NCBI RefSeq assembly: GCF_002201575.2 | Contig: NC_058405.1 | Span: forward strand, 181,364,528 to 181,428,527 | Direction: 5' to 3' | Source: Neomonachus schauinslandi | Taxonomy: Eukaryota > Chordata > Mammalia > Carnivora > Phocidae | DNA length: 64,000 nucleotides | Shown here: in pieces, positions 24,691 to 33,915 of the stretch | How positions within the stretch are numbered: the first letter of the stretch is position 1 | How the letters are laid out: each line of letters opens with the position of its first letter | Made by a program: the position numbers and the translations under genes | Notes under the pieces: generated by a model | Told to the model about the DNA's origin: nothing | The model's database searches: none | Seen by the model: the letters and a program-made list of their open reading frames with translations, nothing else

Positions 24691-27600
24691 ATTTTCCCAC
24701 TATTCCTGCAGTCGTACAAAATAAAAGTAAAAATTATCAAATTCGTTTGGCGAGCTGATCGAAACAAACCTAATGCAATTTCCTGGAATGCACAGAATGG
24801 TTTGCTTTATTATAATCTACAAGAGGCTCAAAATAAAATCTGATACAATCCAGTTTTAGTGGACCATTCCGTTGACTCTTTTTCTAAGCACAGAAAACAT
24901 GTATACAAGCTTCGTCGATGTGGTCTTGTACTAGGAAGCTCTCACGTGATGAGGGAGGGAGTACAGGTTAGGGCATGAGTTTAGTCTTGTCACATTTCAG
25001 TGAAGAGCCTTCTCTCAGCCAAATCTCAAGGATCTTATCCTTTCTGAAATTTCAGTTTTGGAAAAGTAAGCTGTATTTCAGGAGGGGGTAAGGGTTACCG
25101 CTTATCAGTTGGCTTTCTGTCAGTAACTGTTAAGAGGAGATGGTGGGTGTGCAGATCTGTGGGCGCATTCACATATTTTGAAGTAAGAAATGGTTTATAC
25201 TTGTTACCGTTTTGTCCACGAGAGCCCTACATGCACCTAACGCCTAATGGTACTTATTGAACTGTCACTGAAAGCAGAATTATCAGTAATGCACTCAGCT
25301 CTGTGTAGGCACTGGGTGTACAGTTGAGTGAAGCTTGGCCCTGCCCTCCAGGGGCCTGCACTGGACCAGAGAGCATGGAGGAAGTGTGAGCAGACCTTAC
25401 CGGGGCGAAGAGGCGGCATGGGAGAGTGGCCAGGCCCATCTGTTGCCCTGGGAGCAGTGGAAGGGAGTCCGAGTCTCCCTGGGGAAATTCGCACCCACCT
25501 CTCCCCTCTAGCTCATTCCCTCTGTCAAGTAGCTGTTGCATTCCAGGGGACTTCCCTGAGCGGGGACGTCACTGGGAGAAAGAGCAGGAGCCGGGTCACA
25601 GAGCTGGGAACAGGCCTCTGGGGTGTGTGCACAGGAGAGCTGCGGGCAGCCTGTCACCCCACCGGAAGTCACTTGGACCTCACAGGCACAGGAGACATTG
25701 AACGATTTTTTAAGCCCAAGAAAAACAAGAACAAGTTTGCATCTTGGAGGAACGACTGGGATTTGAAAAGTGGAGGCGTCAGTTGGGAGCTGTTTACCAT
25801 CAAAAGTATGGGGGAAAGACAAAGGCTGCATTAAGGCACTGAGACCAGAGGGGAAGGTGGCAATCCATAGGAAGTGGTCTCTGAGTTTCGGTCTGGGAAA
25901 TATGAGAGGACAAGGAATGAGCCACCCACTACTGGCAGCACAGAGACCTGGGTACCTGGACACCTGTATGGATGGGGCTCCACTCACTGGGAACAAGAAC
26001 CCAGGAGGAAACATCCCATCCTCCCCCGCGTGACCCAGAGCAATGCCCACTGGACAGTGTATATGCTTTCTAACCAAGGGGCTTCCTGGGAAGGAAATTT
26101 TGATAAGGATCATCACCAGTCATGGATTAGCCACCACTAAGCTTTGTTCATCCTTCACAGAGAAAGGACATTTCAAAGTACCAGGTGAAGAAAGCAGAGT
26201 CTTCTAATCTGAGGAGTTATCTGTTCCACAGTTTTGCCCTTTAGACCAGTTAAAATAATTTTCCAAAATTGGAAGGCAACAATTGTGCAGCATTTAGAGA
26301 GGGGTTCTTGCAATATCAGTATTTTGGACAGTCTCAAACACAATCCCAGGCTCACCGTGAGTAAATTGTCCACTTAATTCAGCCTGTGTTTTAAGATGTA
26401 TCTGGCAAGCTTACTAAGATAATATTCTAATGTGCATAAAATACTTCAGCAAGCAAGGTACGTCTCTAACGTTCTATTTCTCACCCTTATCTCTTCCCAG
26501 AAAATGTTCTCAGACCAAATTCATGAATGAACAAGATGAAATTTTAGAAGGCTTGACATTTGGTAACACATAACAAAACTTGGGAAACAGAAAAGTGTAA
26601 TAATTATAAGCGAGGTTGAAATTGGCTTAATTTCAGGTGCTCAAAAATACGTAACATGCCATAGCACGATTAAAAACAATCAATAAATGGGTCAAATGAA
26701 CTGGGAAATACTCTGTTTTCATCTTAAAATGTACATTTTTTTTTCTTTTTACTGGAAAGTATTAAAATAAATTGCCATCCCGGGAGTAGCCCATAACAAG
26801 GCTCATTTGAAATATGTTCTACATATAAGAGCTCATTGCTAATCAATGTTTGGCAAGGAAAACATCTTATAAACAAAATTTTATTACGTTTTTCTTCTCT
26901 CAATTATTTTTAAGCGCGTTGAAACTAAGCACGAAAATGAGTGTCACTTGCTCATGAGAAATTTCTTTAGTTTTTTTCTAAGATGACGTGTTTTTAAATA
27001 AGGAAGGCAGGTTTCCTCCAATTTATTTCCAACAAGGTTTCTGACTTTTAGGATTAGACCACTGAATCCCTATCAGAATAGGAAATGTATCTTTTGCTAT
27101 TCAGAAAACTACTCATTCTAAATTGACATATCTTCTAAACTTTTATAGAAAATATTAATACCAAATGTCAAACTGCTGCCTTGGTAGGATACTGACAAAA
27201 AATAGAGGAATTTTTTAAAATTGGAAAAACAAGATGCTTCTGTAAAAACCAGTAACAGGCACATAAAATTCAAATTGTAGGTTGTTTTTATTTTTTATTT
27301 TTTTCTAAAATAGCACCATATCTTCCTGGCGGGGTGACCATGACTTAAATGAATCTTCTTACCTAAGTTTAATTAAGCTGGCCCTTAATTTTCTCCCAAG
27401 TGCATAATGATAGCTCTGTCACTTCCCGGTATGAAATGCCATTATGTTTTGGAGGAAAAGCGTCCGTGGCAGGCTTCGTTCGAGGCAGCTCTGCAGGCGC
27501 TCCTGAGGAGGGGAGCAGGATGCTTTGTGTGAGCTGGTGCGTCTGAGTGAGCCCCATGTGGCTTCAGTCCCATTAGCGCGCGCACACCGAAGACTAGCTG

Positions 27601-27926
27601 GACCCCGACTGGGCAAATGCCGTCTGTTTGGAAGTTCACTGCAATGGGGAGTCCATTTTTGTGAATCACTGCCTTAATATTCATTAATAGCTCTAAGGCT
27701 CTTAATCCCTTATTGAATATAATTTTTTCCATAAATGCTACTTTTCAAAAAGGGTTGCCAAAGTAGGCATTTCCATTCTCTGAAAAATGCAGAAGAGAAC
27801 ACATTTTATGTTCCTCTGTGATGTATTTATGCTAATGTAGCATCTCCGGAATCCAGCCACTGGGGTCCTTCCTGGCATAATGATTCATTCTGCTTTGAAA
27901 TGAACTGTTAACACTGGCTGTGTGGG

Positions 27927-27931
27927 TTTTT

Positions 27932-27980
<49 letters not shown>

Positions 27981-27998
27981 TTCTTTTTTTTTTTTTTT
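27927..27998. repeat. (TTTC)n microsatellite with poly-T end
   Basis: About a dozen TTTC units followed by a T-rich run. In the COL4A4 sense this is an A-run followed by (GAAA)n, probably within the 3' UTR. Confidence 0.95.
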
Positions 27999-28552
27999 AC
28001 ATCTTCTTGGGTCACGGTTTCACAATTATTTAAAGTGCATGGGGAAACAGATTACAGAAGAAATCATTTTGAGATGTTGGAAATCTCTACTTTCTAGTTT
28101 CATTTGTCGACCTATTTTTTTTTTCCTATAAAAATCCATCCGGAAGCCCACTGTATTACAGAGTAATTGACTTCAATTGTTTGAGGTGCTATTAACCAAT
28201 GAGTGAAGTTCTCAGTAATGTAATTTGTAATCTGGCCTTTATCATCTCTTTGCCTTCCTGTGAATTAGCATCATTTTAAATAAAGCTGGCTCTTCCATCA
28301 TCCTCAAAAACATAAGGATATCTGGGTTTCATCAAGATTGGTAGGTCCAAACAAATCCATACGAGGAGCATTTGCTTAATCTGCCCCGAACAGAGGAAGG
28401 GATGAGAGGTCAGTGGGAAAAACCACATACACGGAAGGGGCAGCTGAACCCGGAGTCTGAAATGAGCACCATTAATCTCTTAGCGCAGCCTGGGCCCCCC
28501 GGAGGCCCCGAGGAAGTTTCTCCTGGCCACATGTTGGCCAGCTGTGGGTTCT

Positions 28553-28816
28553 CTAGCTGTGCTTCATGCACACCTGGCACCTGCTGATCCTCTGGCGCTG
28601 GGCCTGGCTCTCTTTTAAGGTGTCTGGCGAGGGCGCCGAGGAAAACTGCAAGTCAGGTCTCACTGTCGTCAGCCAGAAGCTATACTCGTTTGCAAAAAAG
28701 TGGCAAGTTCCCTGCCTGCCTTGGCATTCGAGGAACGGTGCGGCTCGGAAATCTTCCAGACAGCTGCCAGGGGACATGAGGGCCTGCCCTCCTCCCTGGT
28801 CCCCGGCCCCTGTGTG
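28553..28816 (-). CDS. COL4A4: COL4A4 exon 48: end of NC1 domain and stop
   Basis: The last coding exon of the collagen IV alpha-4 chain encodes 87 residues from HTGAGDQGGGQ to CQVCMKHS, then TAG (28553-28555). It follows the acceptor cctggcag in phase 0. It completes the second C4 repeat of NC1, the globular C-terminal domain that drives alpha3-alpha4-alpha5 trimer formation and network assembly in kidney, cochlear and eye basement membranes. The NC1 cysteines are present (GSC, LEC, GTC, RCQVC), as is the lysine in DTLKES that corresponds to the sulfilimine-forming Lys211 position. The sequence is nearly identical to the human alpha-4 C-terminus as I recall it, which separates it from COL4A3 and COL4A6. 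The exon continues into the 3' UTR. Confidence 0.97.
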   Translation of the reverse strand, partial: HTGAGDQGGGQALMSPGSCLEDFRAAPFLECQGRQGTCHFFANEYSFWLTTVRPDLQFSSAPSPDTLKESQAQRQRISRCQVCMKHS

Positions 28817-29184
28817 CTGCCAGGACAAGACAGAGTTAGGGCTCAGACACGGGCAGACGACCCCAGGCCCAGTCCGTGCCACATGGAGGGCTCCCAGGAA
28901 TAGCTGACTAGGATCCCCCGAGGAAAGGAGTGGGGGACACAAAATGAAACCACTTTCTCTGGGGGGACTGAGACAAATCCAAAGTCTACACCCTCGCAGA
29001 ATCATAAAAACAAACCAACCAACCAACCAACCAACCAAACCGGATCGGCAGTAAGAAGGAACGGCCCCGCATCTGGACAGGCTAGGGTTTGGGGTGGGCT
29101 TACGACCCCACGTCCTAGGGCCGTCTGTCCCTCTGCAGAGCTCCTGGAGTCCCCGGGGGGCGCGGGGGGCGTGCAGGGGCTCAC
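28817..29184 (-). other. COL4A4: COL4A4 intron 47
   Basis: Short 368-bp intron with donor gtgagc and acceptor cctggcag. It contains an (AACC)n microsatellite (29013-29039). A 283-codon frame reads through this intron from exon 47 into exon 48 territory and is a splicing artefact, not a separate gene. Confidence 0.9.
29013..29039. repeat. (AACC)n microsatellite
   Basis: Six tandem AACC units within COL4A4 intron 47. Confidence 0.9.
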
Positions 29185-29640
29185 CATCAGGAACGAGTAC
29201 CCGATCCACAGGCTCCTCCAGGTCCGCGGGCACGGGGGGATGGACTGGTCCTGGCTGTGCAGAGCCACCACGGGCGCCGGGGCCTCGCACACCGCACAGC
29301 GGCTGATGTAGGGGCGGATCTCCTCCTCCGACAGCGGCGTCCCGGGCAGCGGCGCGGCGCTCGCCAGCCAGTAGGACCGGTCGTTCCTCTGGCCGTAGTG
29401 GCACACTTGGTGGATGTTGCAGTAGGCGAAGGGCAGCGTGCTAAACATGGGGAGGCAAGACCCTGCCAGCCCTTGGGAGGGAACACGAGGCAAGGTGGTG
29501 GGCGAGGCGCCAGGCCGGCGGTGCGCAGGGACCTTGCCCGCGCGCGCCCTCCGCAGCCACGCGTTCCGCCGCCCAGATGCACCTGCCAAAGCCCGCTTCT
29601 GGGGCAGGCGGGGAGCGCAGGGTACGCGCTGACCGTTCTG
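29150..29640. other. intragenic CpG island over COL4A4 exon 47
   Basis: Dense CpGs cover exon 47 and the adjacent part of intron 46 (for example cagcggcgcggcgctcgcc and cttgcccgcgcgcgccctcc). Surrounding introns are CpG-poor. It is internal and near the 3' end of the gene, far from the shared COL4A3/COL4A4 promoter known in mammals. Confidence 0.7.
29185..29471 (-). CDS. COL4A4: COL4A4 exon 47: core of NC1 domain
   Basis: A 287-bp exon encoding the end of the first C4 subdomain and the start of the second. Landmarks are GSCLPMFSTLPFAYCN, VCHYGQRNDRSYW, RCAVCEAP, IPPCP and WIGYSFLM. It enters in phase 1 (acceptor ccctcccaag) and leaves in phase 0 (ATG followed by gtgagc). It carries six of the twelve NC1 cysteines (GSC, AYC, VC, RCAVC, PPC). 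The segment after SYWLASAAPLP reads GTPLSEEE. Human alpha-4, to my recollection, reads MMPLSEEA there, so the methionine equivalent to alpha-1 Met93, one half of the sulfilimine cross-link, appears to be missing. The exon sits in a CpG-rich island and has high-GC third positions. Confidence 0.97.
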
Positions 29641-31231
29641 CCATCTCCCTGGCCCCGGGGCCAGCCCTCATCCACTCATTCACTCCTCATTCCCTCGGGA
29701 ACTGAACCGAGCAATGGGCCAGCCGCTGGAGGGGTGCGGTTAGTCCAGCTCTGTCTCCACAAAGCTCATGCCCTGGCTCGGCTGGGGAGACGGCTGGGCA
29801 TTGGGGCCGTCAACACACAGCATGGCCAGCCCTAGGAGTGAGAAGGCAGGCGCACGGGGACTTCGGAGAGGATACCCGGAAGAATGAATCTATGCTAGGA
29901 CCTGAAATACGACCGGGATTTGGCCAGGTTTGAAGATGGTGACTCTTCAGAGGAGGAGAGAGGGCCAGAGGTGAGGGAGTGTGGAACTCAAAGAAATCAA
30001 AGGAATTCCGGGGGGCGAGGGGTGGGGGGACGTCTGTGTGTCTGTGTGTCTCAGGGGGTCCAGAGAGAAGTCAGACCAGAGGCTGCGGGTTTTGTCTGTC
30101 TTGTAAGGAGCTTAGATTTTACCCCAGGGCTCTGCAGAGCTTTGTGAGGAGGCTCTGGCTAGACCGGGGTGGGAGGAGACGGATGGAACAGAGGCCAGGC
30201 AAGGGGGTCGCGAGGAGGCGAGAAGTCCAAGAGCCAAAATACTAAACATTACTTCTTCCTTCCCCCTGACCCCAGGCCCTCTACTGGGAAGGTCCACGGC
30301 TAAGCCCAACGGGGAACGACCTGTAAGCAACTGTCACAGCTAGGCCTGCGCTCCTGCCCACCCCTGCTAACAGCAGGGGGTCATAGCCCAGTGAGGGCAG
30401 TGAGGAGGCTCCCCCTCCATCAGCGCCCCCTGCTGTCATGTCCCTCCTGTGCCCACTACCCAACCATCACCAACTGGGCGAGACGGCGTTTGCCAGCACC
30501 TGGGTAAACTGACTCGAAATCAGTCCTTGCAGCTTACCAATCTACTAATGAAAATGGACAAGTGGGGCGCCTGAGTGGCTCGGTCAGTTAAGCGTCTGAC
30601 TTGGTTTCGGCTCAGGTCCTGGTCTCAGGGTCCTGGGATCAACCCATGTCAGGCTCCTGGCTCCGCGGGGAGTCAGCTTGAGTTTCTCTCCCTCTGCCCC
30701 TCGCCTGACTCCCATGTGTGCCTGCGCATACTCTCTCAAATAAATAAGGAAACAGACAAGCAGCAGCAAGGGATGACTCCCAGAATCAAGTTCTATAATT
30801 TAAAAAACCAGCTGGAGTGGGGCGGGGAGCTAGTACCAGCTAATTGCACATCATCTAACCGCCCCCGGCCGCTGTGGATGCGCCATTTGACATGTAAACA
30901 CAGGAACTGACCATGGCCTGATTAAATAATGTACTTTGGGAGGTAAAAACTACACTTTATATAAGAGTTAAATTTAACCTGCTGAGGAAGGATCATTTTT
31001 TAAAAATGAGTCAGTAGCCGGATGATAACTACTGTAGCCAGATTGAGCTGCTCTGGTGCCCCACAGGATCGCTGCTTTCATAGAATTCACTGGCAATTAG
31101 CATGATTGTTTCAAAAGAAAAAACTCCACAGGAGAGGAGTGATCCCTGAAGATGTTGATGAGTCTGTAAAATTAACCCAAAAGCTGTCCTCCTAAGCGAT
31201 GGACGTGGATGACCACGTGCTCCACACATAC
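29472..31231 (-). other. COL4A4: COL4A4 intron 46
   Basis: It holds one full CAN SINE (30564-30750). A GA-rich old repeat region at about 29780-30260 resembles a mammalian interspersed repeat I cannot name. Nothing gene-like is seen. Confidence 0.85.
30564..30750 (+). repeat. CAN SINE
   Basis: Head 'ggggcgcctgagtggctcgg', middle 'ctcagggtcctgggatcaac', tail 'ctctcaaataaataaggaaa'. Diverged copy, antisense to COL4A4. Confidence 0.92.
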
Positions 31232-31420
31232 CAAGGTCTTGATTGTGCGCCTTCTCCTGTCCTTCCAGGTATAAGAGGCTGTAGCCCGTCCAGAGCCTGG
31301 GCATGCCCGCGGGGCAGGCGGGTTCGCCATCCGTCTGACTGTGGAGAACCAGGAGGAAGCCACTGAGGTATCCAGGCCCAAACCCTTTGGGCCCAGGGTC
31401 CCCAATGGGCCCAGGAGGGC
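31232..31420 (-). CDS. COL4A4: COL4A4 exon 46: end of helix, start of NC1
   Basis: A 189-bp exon in phase 1 on both sides. It encodes the last Gly-X-Y triplets (PPGPIGDPGPKGFGPGY) and the start of the NC1 domain (FLLVLHSQTDGEPACP, MPRLWTGYSLLY, EGQEKAHNQDLG). The first NC1 cysteine (ACP) is present. Acceptor ttattcctccag, donor gtatgtg. The LHSQT and GYSLLY motifs are invariant in type IV collagen NC1 domains. DGEPACPAGMP is close to the alpha-4 version recalled from human (DQEPTCPLGMP). Confidence 0.97.
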
Positions 31421-33199
31421 CTGGAGGAATAAAGAAAAAAAAATGGAGGCAGGTTAAGGGGGTTGCTTTAACAAGCACTTCTGAGCACCTCCGTTCTGAG
31501 CACTCAGGGAGCAGAGAGGAGCATGACAGGGCCGGTCTCAGGAATGGCCCCTGACAGGACTGCAATATATACAAACAACTCACTCAGCAAGTATTTATTC
31601 CAAGCATCTCCCAGGTGGTCAGATTAATTTAGCATAAAAACAGATGCGGGAGGGGAGGTGAAGGGGGGATGGGTTAAATGGCTGATGGGGATTAAGGAGG
31701 GCACTTGTTGGGAAGAGCCCTGGGTGTTACACGTAAGTGATGGATCACTAACTTCTACTCCTGAAACTAATGTTACACTGTATGTTAACCAGCTGGGATT
31801 TAAATAAGAACTTGAAACTACAAAAAACAAAACAAAAAGAAAATAGTGAACAGACAAAACTCCCTGCCTTCCTAGAGCTTACATTCTACTTGAACAAGAG
31901 AAATGACAAACCATAAAATGTGTTAGGAAGTGATAAATGCTGAGAAGAAAAAGATGGGGTGGTGTCACCCCTGCCGTGTGACCTCCCAGATATGTGTGAC
32001 CTTCTCAGACCGGACTGGGAGCCTGGTGATTGTCAAAGCGGGTCTTCCTTATCCCTCCCAGACCTCTCCCACAGTTCTGGCATATCCAGGGGATTGGGAC
32101 CCACATGCACCACTTGGACCTTCTTTTAGGAGACAGGGAGGAGGAAGGAAGCCCTAGTTCCGGCATTCTTGCCGGCAGGTGGGAATTGAGTAGCTCTGCA
32201 CGATGCGAGCAGGGTCTGTCTCCTGTGGCATGTCTAAGGGGCTGGCCCACTGAAGGAAGCCAATGGCTACTTCTAATTGCCAAGAGCCAAGGGGAAACCA
32301 AAAGTTGTTTATTTTTTTTAAAACTCATTTCTGGAAGATTGGCAGGCTCTCCCCATCTATACTGTAAACCAGAGGTTACAACGTGGTAGCTTGTACTCTG
32401 GATCTGGCCTGATCCCCTGTTCCATTTGACCAGTCCAGACTGCACGGCGGGGGTCTTGGACTTGGAAAGCAGAGCGTAGGCAGCATGGAACTCTCCCCTC
32501 TACACACAGCAATTGGCTGAGGCTGAGCTGTAGGCTCCGTTTTGTTACAGACATCACCGGCCCCCTTCACTCCTCATTAACAACCTGGGAGATCCTCCGC
32601 GAAGATGAGACTGTACCTGGGAGTCTTGGGGTCCCCAGCATCCAGCAATGTTACCTGGCGCGTTATATTTCAAATTACTATTCTGTCATGTCTTACCTCT
32701 CTCCTCACCCAATGCCTACTCCCCAATTTTTTTCTTAAGAAGGAGCCTTGTATTCTATATAAATGCATCCACAGTTGTGCAATAAGATGAAGGGAACTCA
32801 GAAAACAGAGGCCAAGTGATTCGGCCAGTCGTGGCGGGTGAGAACGCCCCTGCCACCCTCATCTTCCTCACGGCCTCTCAGTAGCGATCACACACAATGC
32901 CAGGCTTGCCTTGGGAAAGGCTGAGTCTTTTATGGTAATGCATAGTGGTTTGGGGAAATACTAAACGGGGGAAGAAGGCCTGGACTCATCTTTTTGGTGG
33001 TTGAGGATCAGTCAGAACGTGGGGGATTCATCCTGTTCCACTCTTGCTGCTTCTGCCTCCCTAATACCTGGTGAGTCCACATCTAAGGCAAATGCTTTTA
33101 TAGGATCAGTTTGGAAAGCCGCTTGAGAGGCCAGGGATCTCATACACAGTTCCCAGATCTATGGTGTCAATGAAAAGAAGAGAAGCTGAAAATTTTTAC
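31421..33199 (-). other. COL4A4: COL4A4 intron 45
   Basis: It contains an L1 3' end (31640-31846) and otherwise unremarkable sequence. No gene is seen. Confidence 0.85.
31640..31846 (+). repeat. L1 3' end
   Basis: 'ggatgggttaaatggctgat', 'gattaaggagggcacttgtt', 'aatgttacactgtatgttaa', then an A-rich tail. It is the same 3' type as the L1 at 61560-62578. Confidence 0.85.
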
Positions 33200-33316
33200 C
33201 TGGTACTCCAGGGCAGCCGGCTTCTCCCGCGTCCCCTTTGCTTCCAGGAGGCCCAGGGGACCCTGGGAGTCCATCCTCACCCCTCCTGCCATCCGGCCCA
33301 GACTCTCCTTTGCACC
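33200..33316 (-). CDS. COL4A4: COL4A4 exon 45: Gly-X-Y helix
   Basis: A 117-bp exon, phase 1 to phase 1, acceptor aactctcatgcag, donor gtaaaaat. It encodes 39 residues of uninterrupted Gly-X-Y: CKGESGPDGRRGEDG, LPGSPGPPGSKGDAG, EAGCPGVPG. It includes two cysteines in the triple helix, a feature of the alpha-4 chain, which is cysteine-rich in its collagenous domain. It joins exon 46 in frame through a split glycine codon. Confidence 0.96.
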
Positions 33317-33764
33317 CTGCATGAGAGTTCACGACGGCATTGGTGAGAACAGCAGGACACGGGCTAGCCCTTCCGGCCCGGGGCTCCCCCTTCGGACTAC
33401 ACTGCATTCACTCACGTCGTCTTCCCAGATACATGGAGTTGGGATTGTACTATGTCGGCTTGGTGGTGGGGTCATTAGGCTCTGAGAGATCAAGCCATTT
33501 GCTTAAGTAATAAGCCAGTAATGGGCAGAGCCAGGATTTGGAGCCAGACCAGGGAGATGTTGGAAGAGAGGTCTTCACGTTTCTTCATATTCTTGTATAT
33601 TTAATTTTTTTAATATCAAACATATCTGATGTCTATAATTCAATATTAGCCTTATTAATGATTTTTTTAAGAAAGCTGAGTGGAGGAATAAGTAAAACTT
33701 AATAGGATTCATTGGGAGTCAAGTTACATTTGGAGCAAGATAAGAGCAGCAGTTTTTTAAAATA

Positions 33765-33915
33765 ATAATTGAGGGTTCACAAGGTGGGAGGTACCACCCT
33801 TTACGTGGATTAGCCAATTTGGTCTTCTCAACAGCCACATGACCAGGCGCTCTCGTATGCCAGCCTGCCAGTGGGGAGACTGAGGGTCAGGAAGGTGACA
33901 GAGCCGGTCCTGCGT
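33765..33915 (-). repeat. MIR fragment, reverse
   Basis: 'ctcaacagccacatgacc', 'cagtggggagactgagggtc', 'aggtgacagagccggtcctg': strongly diverged reverse MIR. Confidence 0.55.

Larger units (their letters stand above)
24045..28552 (-). other. COL4A4: COL4A4 3' UTR (distal limit uncertain)
   Basis: Sequence downstream of the COL4A4 stop on the - strand. From memory, the human mRNA has a long 3' UTR of several kilobases, so a limit near 24.05 kb (reverse AATAAA at 24067-24072) is plausible. Nearer candidates are reverse AATAAA strings near 27.29, 27.02, 26.88 and 24.81 kb, so shorter isoforms are possible. It contains a reverse MIR (24530-24690), a (TTTC)n tract and an AT-rich stretch at 26.4-28.4 kb with scattered retained CpGs. 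A 202-codon frame at 25508-26116 is not supported as a gene. Confidence 0.35.

Noticed and set aside
25508..26116. 202-codon open frame on the COL4A4 strand downstream of the gene, with a 168-codon frame opposite
   Set aside because: No recognisable family, and the region is probably 3' UTR or repeat-derived GC-rich sequence. Overlapping long frames on both strands point to composition.
27927..27998. (TTTC)n and other short tandem repeats as a CRISPR-like array
   Set aside because: Simple microsatellites without spacers, in a mammalian genome.
28553..29404. 283-codon continuous frame through the end of COL4A4
   Set aside because: It joins part of intron 47 and an out-of-frame reading of exon 47 to the true exon 48. 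Proper splicing at gtgagc and cctggcag explains the sequence.
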